DNA of 64,000 nucleotides from assembly GCA_041861885.1 (NCBI GenBank), contig JBGVUE010000001.1, forward strand, positions 2,282,001 to 2,346,000. Reading direction: 5' to 3'. The position numbers were made by a program, and so were the translations under genes. The notes below the pieces were generated by a model, which saw nothing but the letters and a program-made list of their open reading frames with translations, did no database searches and was not told the DNA's origin. Shown piece after piece: positions 37,768 to 49,365 of this stretch (position 1 is the stretch's first letter; every line of letters starts with the position of its first letter). Origin of the DNA: Haloimpatiens sp. FM7315. GTDB taxonomy: Bacteria; Bacillota; Clostridia; Clostridiales; Clostridiaceae.

Positions 37768-37878
37768 CCTTCCTTTATACCATTAAAAAATAATTTTTAA
37801 TCTTTAATTTCTAATTCATTATATGCTCAAATATTGTACATGGTTAATACACTAATAATTAGTATATAAAGGAAGGAT
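37766..37878 (-). repeat. 14-bp inverted repeat enclosing the leader of the Cys-rich gene
   Basis: ATCCTTCCTTTATA at 37766-37779 is the exact reverse complement of 37865-37878. In the minus-strand transcript the downstream arm contains the ribosome site AAGGAAGG, so pairing would hide it. The palindrome ACTAATAATTAGT lies near the outer arm. Confidence 0.6.
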
Positions 37879-37908
37879 TATTTATATAAGATTTTCCTAT
37901 AATTAAAA

Positions 37909-38487
37909 CTATACCGTTTCCATACCAAGTTTAATAGCCTTTTTGTTAATATCTACTATTTTAGCTGGTAAGCTTTCCTCTAATATTTTTTCCCAGTTTA
38001 AGTTATCAAGTTTTAATGCCTTTATTAAAGCACCTAATAAAATTATATTTTGAGCTTTTATAGTCCCAAGTTCCTCTGCCATTTTTGATGCATTCATTAT
38101 GATTTTGTTATCTACTACACGTCTTAATTCATCTAAAACATTTTCCGGATATTTTTCTTGACCTATTAAAACAGGTACAGGATAAATTTCATAATCATTT
38201 ACAACTATATAGCCATCTTTTTTCAAATAAGGAATCCACCTTGCAGCTTCACTTTTTTCAAAAGCTACAATAACATCAGCTTTTCCTTTTTCAATCAAAG
38301 GAGAATAAACCTTTTCTCCAAATCTTACTTGAGTTGTAACACTGCCACCTCTTTGAGCCATTCCATGGACTTCAGACATCTTAACATCATATCCATTTTT
38401 CATAAGTCCTTCTGCCAAAGTCTTTGAAGCTAATATTGTTCCTTGGCCACCAACACCGACAAATAAAACACTTTTTATTTCTGACAT
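37909..38487 (-). CDS. iorB: Indolepyruvate:ferredoxin oxidoreductase, beta subunit
   Basis: About 192 residues from ATG 38487, one base after the iorA stop (TAATATG), which suggests coupling. The frame is open to 38499 but that extension reads through the SD. The sequence has VGVGGQGTILASKTLAEGL, the gamma-domain signature of 2-oxoacid:ferredoxin oxidoreductases, and MAQRGGSVTTQVRFG. IorB pairs with IorA to oxidise aryl pyruvates (from Trp, Phe, Tyr) to aryl-acetyl-CoA with reduction of ferredoxin. It is the third gene of the ptb-iorA-iorB operon. No clear terminator follows. Confidence 0.93.
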   Translation of the reverse strand: MSEIKSVLFVGVGGQGTILASKTLAEGLMKNGYDVKMSEVHGMAQRGGSVTTQVRFGEKVYSPLIEKGKADVIVAFEKSEAARWIPYLKKDGYIVVNDYEIYPVPVLIGQEKYPENVLDELRRVVDNKIIMNASKMAEELGTIKAQNIILLGALIKALKLDNLNWEKILEESLPAKIVDINKKAIKLGMETV

Positions 38488-38488
38488 A

Positions 38489-40251
<1,763 letters not shown>

Positions 40252-40268
40252 AAAATTACCCCCTTAAA

Positions 40269-41166
40269 TTATTCTACAGTTAAAGCACCTAAGGCTATTG
40301 AATATAATTTAGATTTTGCACTATCTGCTCTTGAAACAAGAACTACAGGACATTTAGCACCTACTATTATTCCTGCATTCTCAGCTCCTGAGAAATATGT
40401 CAAAGATTTTCCAAGTAAATTACCTGCTTCAATACTTGGAACTAAAAGAATATCTGCATCACCTGCAACTTCACTTTCTATTCCCTTATGTTTTGCAGCT
40501 TCTTTTGATATAGCATTATCAAGGGCTAAAGGTCCGTCTATAATACAGCCTTTTATCTGACCTCTTCTGTTCATTTGTGTTAAAGATGCAGCATCAATAG
40601 TTGCTTGCATTGATGGATTAACAACCTCTACAGCACAAAGAGGTGCTACTTTAGGGTTTTCTATATTAAGAGCATGTGCAATTTTCACTGCATTTTTTAT
40701 AATAAGAATCTTTTCATTTAATTCAGGATAAGGTACCATTCCCCCATCTGTAAGGAATAATAATTTTGAATAATTAGGAACTTCATATACCATTACATGA
40801 GATAGAAGTCCTCCAAGTCTCAAATTAGCCTCTTTGTTTAGAACTGCTTTTAATAACTGTGCTGTACCAAGAAGACCTTTCATTATATAGTGTGCCTGTC
40901 CATTAGTTACTAGCTCTACTGCTTTTGCTGCAGCTTTTACAGTGTCCTTTTGGTCAATTATTCTTATATTATCAAGGCTATAGTTCTCTTTCTCACATAT
41001 TTCAACTATTTTTTCCTCATCACCAACTAATATAACGTCTACTATACCTAGTTTTACTGCTTTTGTAACAGCCTCTAATACAACTTTATCTTGAGCTACA
41101 GCAACAGACATAGTTCTCTTCTGCTTTTTTTGCAAGATCTATTAATTGTTCAAGTCTTAAACTCAA
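40269..41166 (-). CDS. ptb: Phosphate acyltransferase, phosphotransbutyrylase-like (N-terminal frameshift)
   Basis: The main frame reads from 41135. A TTG at 41166, preceded by AAGGGGGATATTATA, gives LSLRLEQLIDLAKK, the expected N-terminal helix. It joins after two bases are added or one removed at the A/T run near 41125-41131. The total is about 299 residues, as in Ptb. The sequence shows AVAVAQDKVVLEAV-like start residues, HYIMKGLLGTAQLLKAVL, LTDGGMVPYP and CAVEVVNPSMQATIDAA. It swaps CoA for phosphate on an acyl group. Next to iorAB the substrate is more likely an aryl-acetyl-CoA than butyryl-CoA. A kinase is not adjacent. It is the first gene of the operon with a good promoter. Confidence 0.85.
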
Positions 41167-41295
41167 TATAATATCCCCCTTCTAGTAAAATTCTAAATTA
41201 CAATTTTTTGAGCTTCCATATACGTCCCCTTTTATTGAAATATTTACCATTTTTAAATTTTTTTATTTTCTCAATATTAAATTTTCTTTAATTTT

Positions 41296-41323
41296 AGTAT
41301 AATATAACAAAATTTTTTGTCAA
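41296..41323 (-). promoter_or_regulatory. Sigma-A-type promoter of ptb-iorAB
   Basis: Perfect TTGACA (41323-41318), a 16-bp spacer and TATACT (41301-41296). It lies 2 bp after the gerKB stop. The leader to the TTG start is about 125 nt. Confidence 0.75.
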
Positions 41324-41324
41324 T

Positions 41325-42409
41325 TCAACCTGCTAAAGTGGTTTTTTTAACAATCATAAATATAAATATAATTATGGGAATCACAACCTGCATAAAAATG
41401 CTATAATTTGGCCATATATTTTCATTAAACTCTGTGAATTCCATAATACTTTCAAAAGACATTAAAGATATATTTATACAAAATAAAGTAGTTGGAAAAA
41501 TAACTATTTTATAATCTTTTATATTAAATATTTCTTTTATACCTTTGCAGGCACATATTAAACAAATACTTAACTCTATAAATTGAGTAATTATAAAAAC
41601 AATAGAACTTATGATTTCAAGTCTTTGAATTATTCCTCCAAGTTCTAATCTCTTTGTAGATTCATATGCTGGATAATACGCTATTGTATAATTATCAACT
41701 CCAAGTATCATTATATTAATAGCTGTAGCAAATGTAATAAATACACATGAAAATACAAGAGGCTTAATAAATATTTTTTTAGATTTTTCTTGTCATCTAC
41801 AGAATTTAAAATTGAGAAAAACAAAAACGCTTCGCTAAAGGGAAATGATAATACTGAAATAGCACCCTTATATATCGGTTTAAATCCATAGTAAAAACAA
41901 GGTCTTAAATTATCAAATTTCATTACTGGAATTAGTAAAATCCAAAATATCAATACACTTGCAATTATTATTCTAATAAAAAATTGAGACCAATCACAAA
42001 ATACAACTAATCCTTCTTTTATAATCCAAATACATAAAGCTCCTAATATTACACAAATCATTATTTGGGGTGTATTAAATAGCCCCACTTTATTAATAAA
42101 AGTGGTTATAGAATATATTATTAATGAACTTAGAACTATACTGTGAAAGACATATATAAAAGATAAAAATTTTCCGAATACTTTTCCAAAAACCTTGTGA
42201 AGCATTTGAAATAGATTATCTTCTGGATAAAGGCTAAGCATTTTTCCATACATAATAAACAAAGGAAGAGATAATAATGCGCCTAAAATTACTGAGATCC
42301 ACCCATCTTGCCTTGCTTCAACTGCAGGTCCAAACATTAAATAAGCTGATATTAAATATATAAATATTAGCATTCTACCTTGTTTATAAAGTATTTTTTC
42401 ATTACTCAT
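41325..42409 (-). CDS. gerKB: Spore germination permease, GerKB type (one frameshift)
   Basis: Read as 42409-41711 and 41711-41325. One base added in the T7 run at 41774-41780 joins them as KKIFIKPLVFSCVFITFATAIN, giving about 361 residues with ten hydrophobic spans. This is the B subunit of nutrient germinant receptors, an amino acid permease-like protein in the spore inner membrane that forms the ligand pocket. ATG 42409 is chosen because GGAGG lies 5 bp upstream. It overlaps the small gene before it by 8 bp. It is the last gene of the receptor operon. The promoter of ptb starts at its stop codon. Confidence 0.88.
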
Positions 42410-42629
42410 AAAATCCTCCAATTATCCATTTTAGAATATTAAATATCCATTTTACCAATTCAATAGGGTTTATCCTCTTTACACCAAGTAAAATCATAAT
42501 ACTTAAAAATACGCATAAGACGAGTATTACGCAGTATACTATCATTTCTTTTCTTAATTTATTTTTACGTATATACGATAAATCATATATAAAAATCAAT
42601 GAATAAAATATAAAAATTACCATAATCAT
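42402..42629 (-). CDS. Small membrane protein of the germinant receptor operon
   Basis: A 75-residue protein with two hydrophobic segments (about residues 1-17 and 28-48) and a third amphipathic one near the C-terminus. It lies exactly between gerKC and gerKB, 8 bp after the former and overlapping the latter (TATGAGTAATG), so it is probably expressed with them. Small two-helix proteins (GerD/GerXD-like small subunits) occur in several germinant receptor operons and modulate the receptor. Whether this is homologous cannot be said. GGAG lies 13 bp upstream, which is a long spacing. Confidence 0.65.
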   Translation of the reverse strand: MIMVIFIFYSLIFIYDLSYIRKNKLRKEMIVYCVILVLCVFLSIMILLGVKRINPIELVKWIFNILKWIIGGFYE

Positions 42630-42637
42630 AAATATAT

Positions 42638-43776
42638 CTAATCTCCAATTTTTATATTCTTCTTATACAAGGCACTACCTTTTATATTTACTTTAGTTTT
42701 TACTGATACCTGTACATTTTGAAATTCATCCTCCCAATTTTTCCTTACTTTTTTCCATTCTTTAGTTTTTTTATTCTTAAAATTTTTCCAAAACCTATGG
42801 TATCAGTTTTATATTCATTCTGAAATTTTTTAACTAGGGCATAAATTCTCCTGTCTATATACTCTTCTGATTCTTTTTTCAGTATTTCTCTATTTTTTAA
42901 AGAAGCGTAATTAACGCTTTGATCAACCATTTCAGATATTACTGCATCTATTTCAACATAAATATTCATTTTTATTTTACCCTCTTCAACGCTTGGCTCT
43001 ATATGCTTTTTTGCTCTCATTACTTCTAAATTTACCTTAGCATCATTTTCTTCAGGAATAACTATTACATTTTGTAGTTTACCTCCTCTTAATATAGATA
43101 AAAACATCGCATTTTCTTGATTTAAAAATCCAACCAACCTATCAAATTTTAATACAGCAACACCGGATATACAAAATTTATTAGCATTCATGCATTTTAA
43201 AACTTCAATAGCGGGAGTTATACTGGATATTCCCTCTTCTCCCAATTCATCCAAAAAATCAAAAATCTTGTGTCCATAATACTTTCCTGTTAGTTTGTAA
43301 GATTTTAATGCATCGCCTATATTAAAAGAACTTACTACATCTTCCTTTTGCGTTTTAATTAATATCTCTGATGCAGTATCCATATTTGAAACTAATATCC
43401 ACATATCATTTCTTACTTCCACATCCCTGTTTATTAAATCTATAACAGGTACTATACCTTCTGAAGCGATTTGTTTACTAATTATAATAATTTTAGAGTG
43501 AGATAATTGAAACATTTTTCCTATTTGACCTATATAACTTCTAAAGGCCTCATGAATAGTTCTCCCTTTACTCTTTACTATATTAGAATTAATTTTTGTA
43601 GCATCCTTTGTAGGAAATAAAACTTCAGCAGTAACTACATATTCTTTTGTGTCTTCATCTTTATCTATTGCAATTCCTGCAACATATTTGAGATTATTTC
43701 CCTCCACATAATCCCAGCAGCCACAGAGATTTAAGGGAATAGAAAATATAATAAAAAAACTAATAATCTTCTCCAT
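42638..43776 (-). CDS. gerKC: Spore germination lipoprotein, GerKC type (C-terminal frameshift)
   Basis: The open frame 43776-42745 ends early. One base added in the T5 run at 42783-42787 restores NFKNKKTKEWKKVRKNWEDEF and runs to a stop at 42638. This is the usual GerAC C-terminal KxxP/xEW segment, giving about 379 residues. The signal peptide ends in the lipobox LCGC with the family WD pair after the Cys (GCWDYVEGN). GerC subunits are lipid-anchored on the outer face of the spore inner membrane. It is second in the operon after gerKA, in the order A-C-small-B, a known clostridial arrangement. Confidence 0.88.
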
Positions 43777-43795
43777 TTGTTACACATGAATTTTT

Positions 43796-45352
43796 TTATC
43801 TCCCCTTATTTCCATTAATTCTAATTGAATCCTTAGAAATAATCTTTGTTCTATACTTTAAATACCACCAAGGTAACCTTATTGCAGTATCTACAATATT
43901 ATGCGTATTCAAGTCAGTTAGTTTGAGCATATAAGGAACTCCAAAACTTCTTATTGCCATTAAATGAATTAAAAGTCCCATTACAGAAAAAATAAACCCA
44001 TATAAGCCAAAAACTGATGATAATAATAAAAATGAGCTTCTTATAATAATTATTGCTGCTTTAAGCTCATATAAAACCAAACCAGAAATACCTGTAAATG
44101 CAACTACTATAACCATAGGGGCACTTACAAGTTTAGCATTTACAGCAGATTCTCCTAAAGCTAAGGCCCCTACCATACTTACAGCTCCTCCAAAATGTTT
44201 AGGAAGCCTAATACCAGCTTCTCTTATTATTTCAAAGGTAATAAGCATTACTATACATTCTATTACTGTAGGAAGTGGTACCCCTTCCCTAGCTAAATAT
44301 ATACTTAAAGCCAATTTAGTAGGTATCATCTCCTTATGAAAAACCGTACTTGCTACATAAATAGATGGCGTGCTTACTGTAATAATAAAGGCTATAATTC
44401 TCAAAATTCTATTTATTGAAGCATAAATATATTGATCATAATAATCTTCATTAACCTGAAAATATTCGATAAATAAAAATGGAACAGTTAAAACTACTGG
44501 TGATCCATCACAAAATATTGCAATTCTGCCTTCTAAAAGTTTAGCTGCAATTACATCAGGCCTTTCAGTAGTTCCAACTGTTCTAAAGGGAGATAAGGGA
44601 TTATCCCCTATAAATTCTTGAATAACTCCCGTAGAAAAAATACCATCTATATCTATACCGTCTAGCCTTTTTTCAAGTTCACTTAGAATCTTATCATTGG
44701 CTATGCCTTCAACATAAGCTATACATATTTTAGTTCTAGTTCTTACTCCTAATTGCCTAAATTTAAACTTCAAACTAGTTGAGTTGATTTTCCTTCTTAC
44801 GAGAGATATGTTTGTAATTATGGATTCATTAAATCCCTCTCTAGGGCCTTTGACAATTGTCTCTGAGAGAGGTTCTGATAAAGATCTATCCTTCCAGCCT
44901 TTAGTGTTTATGATTATACCTTCATCAAACCCTTCTATTAAAAGAATAGACTCTCCATAAAACAAGTTTTGAGTTAAGTCTTCTACTACTTCAGTTTTCT
45001 TTACATCATCTGCAATTATTATTTTTTCAACTAGTTCATCTAAAAAGTTTTCCTCACAATAATTTAATTTACCCTCTGTAATAGAATAAATTATACTTTC
45101 ATTTATAGTCTTTCTATCAGTCATACCATTTATAAACACAAGGCAAAAGTCTAGAGAAGAATCTTTATTTTTGAACTTTCTATATACCACAGTATCATCG
45201 TCTTTTAATATATCTTTAAACATATTTATATTATTAGATAAGGATTTTTTTAGTTTATATTTTTCTAAAGTGTTTTTAAGCTCATTGCTTTTTGTATTAT
45301 ATTTCAAATTACCAATTAAGCCAAAAATACTATCACCCCCAATAAAATCCAT
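43796..45352 (-). CDS. gerKA: Spore germination protein, GerKA type
   Basis: About 518 residues from ATG 45352 (MDFIGGDSIFG), which has AAAGGTGAT directly upstream. The frame remains open to 45397. The N-terminal soluble domain carries FINGMTD and GPREGFNESIITNISLVRRK, and the ILEGRIAIFCDGSPVVLTVPFLFIEYFQ region leads to the membrane domain of about five helices, ending in GVPYMLKLTD. These are the GerA family landmarks. The A subunit forms the oligomeric channel part of the receptor. It is the first gene of the gerK operon, with a terminator of the preceding gene and a sigma-G-like promoter candidate upstream. It appears intact. Confidence 0.9.
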   Translation of the reverse strand: MDFIGGDSIFGLIGNLKYNTKSNELKNTLEKYKLKKSLSNNINMFKDILKDDDTVVYRKFKNKDSSLDFCLVFINGMTDRKTINESIIYSITEGKLNYCEENFLDELVEKIIIADDVKKTEVVEDLTQNLFYGESILLIEGFDEGIIINTKGWKDRSLSEPLSETIVKGPREGFNESIITNISLVRRKINSTSLKFKFRQLGVRTRTKICIAYVEGIANDKILSELEKRLDGIDIDGIFSTGVIQEFIGDNPLSPFRTVGTTERPDVIAAKLLEGRIAIFCDGSPVVLTVPFLFIEYFQVNEDYYDQYIYASINRILRIIAFIITVSTPSIYVASTVFHKEMIPTKLALSIYLAREGVPLPTVIECIVMLITFEIIREAGIRLPKHFGGAVSMVGALALGESAVNAKLVSAPMVIVVAFTGISGLVLYELKAAIIIIRSSFLLLSSVFGLYGFIFSVMGLLIHLMAIRSFGVPYMLKLTDLNTHNIVDTAIRLPWWYLKYRTKIISKDSIRINGNKGR

Positions 45353-45368
45353 ATCACCTTTGTAATTA

Positions 45369-45396
45369 TTATTTGTAATTATAAATATTTTATACA
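45369..45396 (-). promoter_or_regulatory. Candidate sigma-G promoter of the gerK operon
   Basis: Minus strand TGTATA (45396-45391), a 15-bp spacer and CAAATAA (45375-45369), partly matching the forespore sigma-G boxes. The ATG is close (about 17 bp from the -10), so the start of transcription would give a very short leader. Confidence 0.3.
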
Positions 45397-45422
45397 AAAA
45401 AGGACCTTAAAAAGTCCTTTTT
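45396..45422 (-). terminator. Terminator after the FMN dehydrogenase gene
   Basis: AAAAAGGAC pairs with GTCCTTTTT around a short loop, followed by a T-run on the minus side, 16 bp after the stop. Confidence 0.8.
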
Positions 45423-45437
45423 CATAAAATATATAAT

Positions 45438-46450
45438 TTAGTAAATTATTCTATCATTTACATCTTTAATGCTTTTACATCCAGTTAAAATCATAGCTGC
45501 CTTTAATTCATCTTTTAATCTATTTATATAAGTTTTAACTCCTTCTTCTTTTCCTCCAAAAGAAGCAGTTACAAATGGTCTTCCTATTAAAACTGCATCT
45601 GCACCTAGTGCTATCATTTTTAAAATATCTACCCCTGTTCTAATTCCACCATCTGCAAGTATAGTGATTTTACCCTTAACCTTACTTGCAATTTCCGGAA
45701 GCACATCGCAAACTCCAGGAGTTTGGTCTAAAACTCTGCCTCCGTGATTTGAAACCACAATGGCATCAACTCCAGCTTCCATTGCAAGCTCTGCCTCATC
45801 AGCTGTCATTATGCCTTTAAGTATAAAGGGCAATTTAGTAGAATCAACTATTTCTTTTATTTCTTTAACATCTTTTGGCATAACAGGTTTCCCATGAAGA
45901 GCCAAAGTAATTAGGCCACAGGCATCAATGTCCATTCCCACTGCAAAAACCCTTGCTTTTTCAGCCAATTTTATTTTTTCTATTACATTTGCATTTTCCC
46001 AAGGCTTTATTATTGCTATTCCCTGACCTTTAACTTTTTCTAACTCTTCAAGATTTGTAAGTAAAAAGAATCCACAGCAGTGTCTCCTACCATAGGATAT
46101 ATAGAAGCATCTAAACATCCATTAATAACCCAGCTTATATATTCTCTTTCAGTAAATTTTCCACCCATATTAAGTGTAGTACCTGAAACTGGTGCTGCAA
46201 AAACAGGAATATCTAAATTTTTACCAAACATGTTTATTGAAGTATCTGGATTCTTAACTCCATGTATTACTCTCATATTTAATTTATAGGAATCTAAGGC
46301 CTCTACATTTATTTTAAAAGCCTCACCTGTACCTTTTCCTCCCATACCAGGAACTTGTCCAGAACAAGCAACTCCATTACATACAGGACAAACCTTACAG
46401 GTTCCATTTAAATTCTCTCTTGCGTTTCTCAAAACCTCTTTATAATCCAC
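45438..46450 (-). CDS. FMN-dependent alpha-hydroxyacid dehydrogenase with N-terminal Cys cluster (one frameshift)
   Basis: Read as 46450-46040 and 46118-45438. One base added in the A5 run at 46063-46067 joins them as AVDSFLLTNLEELEK, giving about 337 residues. The start is GTG with SD AAAGGGGAGTG. The TIM-barrel has VSNHGGRVLD, with the catalytic His and Arg, and ILADGGIRTGVDILKMIALGADAVLIGRPF for phosphate binding. These are the family signatures of lactate and glycolate oxidases and type 2 IPP isomerases. Unlike the usual oxidases, the N-terminus carries CKVCPVCNGVAC, four spaced Cys that could hold a metal or Fe-S cluster. An anaerobic electron acceptor is likely. The substrate is unknown. 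Confidence 0.82.
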
Positions 46451-46500
46451 TTTTACACTCCCCTTTACTTACTTTTTAACCTTTTTATAAAAACATATAC

Positions 46501-46941
46501 TTATTCTTCATCACAAATTACTTCTATGCCGTTTTCTAAAAGGAGTTCTGCTGTAACCCCATTTCCCTTTACCCTACTTCCACTAAAGCTACCATCATAT
46601 ATAAATCCAAAACCACAGGAAGGACTGTTACTTTTTAAAATAGCTTTTTTAGCACCTACAATTTTTGCTATTTTTAAGGTTTCTTCTGCTCCCTTTATAA
46701 ATTCAAAGCTTAAATCTACACCTTTGGAATTCATAACCTTTGCTTTACCTTTCAAAACATCACTGCCACTACCTGAAATAATTTCCGAGGGCATCCTTGG
46801 AGTCTTAAGTCCACCTAATTGTTCTGGACAAACTGGTATAGCCTTCCCCTCTTTTAATAGCTTTAAAATATCCTCTTTTATATTATTTCCCCCAGAATAT
46901 TTACAGTTAATTCCACAAAGGCAAGCACTAACTAATATCAT
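46501..46941 (-). CDS. DUF523 family protein
   Basis: A 146-residue protein beginning MILVSACLCGINCKYSGGNN. It contains PVCPEQLGGLKTPRMPSEI and LKSNSPSCGFG, the three conserved blocks of the DUF523/YbbK family. The invariant cysteines suggest a metal or Fe-S site, and the family is related to 2-thiouracil desulfurase-like proteins. The physiological role is not established to my knowledge. It lies 40 bp after mutS2 with SD GGAGGTATTTT. It appears intact. Confidence 0.88.
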   Translation of the reverse strand: MILVSACLCGINCKYSGGNNIKEDILKLLKEGKAIPVCPEQLGGLKTPRMPSEIISGSGSDVLKGKAKVMNSKGVDLSFEFIKGAEETLKIAKIVGAKKAILKSNSPSCGFGFIYDGSFSGSRVKGNGVTAELLLENGIEVICDEE

Positions 46942-46981
46942 AAAATACCTCCAATTAAATTAAAATCCTATTATAAATACT

Positions 46982-49351
46982 TTATTTAAGCAAAACTACA
47001 GTAACTCCTGTTCCACCTTCACCATAATTTCCTAATCTATAGCTTTTTACATGACTATGTCTTTTTAGCATATCATTTATGGTGTTTCTTAAAACCCCTG
47101 TGCCTTTTCCATGTATTATACTAACCTCAGAAAGTCCAGCTAAATAAGCATCATCTAAATATTTATCTGTGGTATAAACTGCCTCTAAAGAATCCATTCC
47201 TCTTAAATCAACAGAAGAACTTACACAACTTACTCTTAGCTTAGCCTCTCTTTTTTTGTTTGCCTTATTTATTTTTTTATCCTCTTTTGTTTGTTTTACT
47301 GCTCTTAAGTCTTCAAGCTTTACATTTATCTTTAAAATTCCAGCTTGAACCAAAACCTCATTTTTATTCTCCTGTTTAGATATTACAATTACCTTTTGAT
47401 TTAATGAAGGTACAAATACTTCTTGACCTTCTTCTACTTTTGTTAACTTGTCTCCATCTTCAATTATGCCTTTATTTATTTTATCCTCAGCTACCTCTAA
47501 TTTGTCTTTAAGTCTTTTTCTCTCATCCTCTAACTTTTGTCTAACATCAGAACTATACCCTCTTCTTTCAAGTTCTCTTATATTTTTAAGTATCTCATCT
47601 GCTTCTTCTTTTGCTTCCTTTATAAGAGATTTTGCTTGCTTTTGGGCATTTATTAAAGCTTTTTCCTTTGATTTTTCTAACTTATATAATTTTTCATCAT
47701 AGCTCTCTTTAGCTTCCCTAGCCTTTAGTTTTAAAACCTCTGTTTCCCTTGCATTTCGCTCTGCTTTTATGCTTTTTTCCTGAAGACTTTGAATTAAATC
47801 CTCAAATTGCAAAGAATCAGTTGCAATTCTTTCTTTGGAACCTTTTATAATATAATCCGGTAATCCTAATCTCCTTGAAATTTCAAAGGCATTAGATTTT
47901 CCTGGCACTCCAATTAAAAGCCTATAAGTAGGTCTTAAAGTTTCTACGTCAAACTCCACAGAAGCGTTTTCTACCCCTTCAGTTTTTAGAGCATATCCTT
48001 TTAATTCACTATAGTGAGTAGTTGCAACAATTTTACTTTTTCTTCCTCTAAGTTCTTCTAATATTGCAACTGCAAGTGCAGCTCCTTCTGTAGGATCAGT
48101 TCCCGCTCCAAGTTCGTCAAATAAAGCAAGAGATTCTTCATCTGCCTTATCAATTATGTTGACTATATTAGTCATATGAGAAGAGAAAGTAGAAAGACTT
48201 TGCTCAATACTCTGCTCATCTCCAATATCTGCAAAAACTTCTTTAAAAAATCCTATTGTAGAATTGTCTTTAACAGGAATCATAATACCGCTTAAAGCCA
48301 TGATTTCTAACAAGCCAACAGTTTTTAATGTTACTGTTTTACCTCCCGTATTTGGTCCTGTTATAACCAAAGAAGTAAATTCCCTTCCTAAATATATATC
48401 ATTTGGGATTACTATATCTTTATTTATAAGAGGATGTCTTGCCTCAATTAAATCTATTACTCCTTCTTCATTTACATTAGGACAAGTACAATTGTACTCA
48501 CTTGCAAACTTTGCTTTTGCAAATATAAAATCAAGCTCACATACTATATTTGCATTATTCTCAACAGAAATTATAGAACTATAAACTCTATTTGATAGTT
48601 CTTGTAATATCCTTTCTATTTCAGCCTTCTCTTTTAGCTTCAATTCTTTTATTTCATTGTTTAAATTAACAAGTCCCATAGGCTCTATAAACAAAGTAGC
48701 CCCTGAGGAACTTTGATCATGAACTAATCCCGGAACCTGACCTTTATACTCACTTCTAACAGGAATAACATACCTATCCCCTCTCATTGTGTATAAATTA
48801 TCTTGAAGATACTGAGAATATCCTCTTACCATAGATCCAACCTTATCTTTTACAGAAGCAGTTTTCTCTTTTAAGCTCTTTCTAATAGAATATAATTTTT
48901 TACTAGCTCTATCAGATATCTCTTCTTCACCAATTATCGCCTCGAAGATTTTATCCTCTATATCTTTAAGGGGAACTATACCCATGCATATATCCTCTAT
49001 AACTCTATATCCTTCTTCATCTTCTTTATGAAATATGTAATCTTTAAATCTTCTTGAGGACCTTAAAACCTGAGCAATCCTTAAAAGCTGCAAAGGCATA
49101 AGAGATGCTCCCTTTGATGCTAAGCTTATAGCTTCCCTAATATCATATACTCCTTCAAAAGGTGGATTTCCCTTTCGAATAAGAAGTGCATAAGCTTCCT
49201 TAGTTTCCTCAAGATGCTCTTTTACCTCATATACATTGTCATAAGGAGTCAACTTTTCAATTAAATCCTTAGCAGAACCTCCACATGTATATTTTTTTAT
49301 TATTTCTTTTATCTTTACATATTCTAAAACCCTAAGGGCTTTCTCATTCAT
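46982..49351 (-). CDS. mutS2: Endonuclease MutS2
   Basis: A 789-residue protein with the MutS2 order. A clamp/lever region comes first, then the ATPase domain (Walker A GPNTGGKTVTLKTVG, DIGDEQSIEQSLSTFSSHM and ALFDELGAGTDPTEGAAL), a long coiled coil (about residues 510-620), a KOW-like segment, and a C-terminal Smr nuclease domain with VDLRGMDSLEA and IIHGKGTGVLRNTI. It lacks the mismatch-recognition domain of MutS. Family members suppress homologous recombination in some bacteria and, in Bacillus, act in splitting collided ribosomes. It lies 14 bp downstream of the U32 gene. It is complete, without frameshifts despite its length. Confidence 0.95.
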   Translation of the reverse strand: MNEKALRVLEYVKIKEIIKKYTCGGSAKDLIEKLTPYDNVYEVKEHLEETKEAYALLIRKGNPPFEGVYDIREAISLASKGASLMPLQLLRIAQVLRSSRRFKDYIFHKEDEEGYRVIEDICMGIVPLKDIEDKIFEAIIGEEEISDRASKKLYSIRKSLKEKTASVKDKVGSMVRGYSQYLQDNLYTMRGDRYVIPVRSEYKGQVPGLVHDQSSSGATLFIEPMGLVNLNNEIKELKLKEKAEIERILQELSNRVYSSIISVENNANIVCELDFIFAKAKFASEYNCTCPNVNEEGVIDLIEARHPLINKDIVIPNDIYLGREFTSLVITGPNTGGKTVTLKTVGLLEIMALSGIMIPVKDNSTIGFFKEVFADIGDEQSIEQSLSTFSSHMTNIVNIIDKADEESLALFDELGAGTDPTEGAALAVAILEELRGRKSKIVATTHYSELKGYALKTEGVENASVEFDVETLRPTYRLLIGVPGKSNAFEISRRLGLPDYIIKGSKERIATDSLQFEDLIQSLQEKSIKAERNARETEVLKLKAREAKESYDEKLYKLEKSKEKALINAQKQAKSLIKEAKEEADEILKNIRELERRGYSSDVRQKLEDERKRLKDKLEVAEDKINKGIIEDGDKLTKVEEGQEVFVPSLNQKVIVISKQENKNEVLVQAGILKINVKLEDLRAVKQTKEDKKINKANKKREAKLRVSCVSSSVDLRGMDSLEAVYTTDKYLDDAYLAGLSEVSIIHGKGTGVLRNTINDMLKRHSHVKSYRLGNYGEGGTGVTVVLLK

Positions 49352-49365
49352 ATTATCCTCTCCTC

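Noticed and set aside
46526..46963. 145-codon plus-strand frame opposite DUF523
   Set aside because: Antisense shadow of a conserved gene; no ribosome site.
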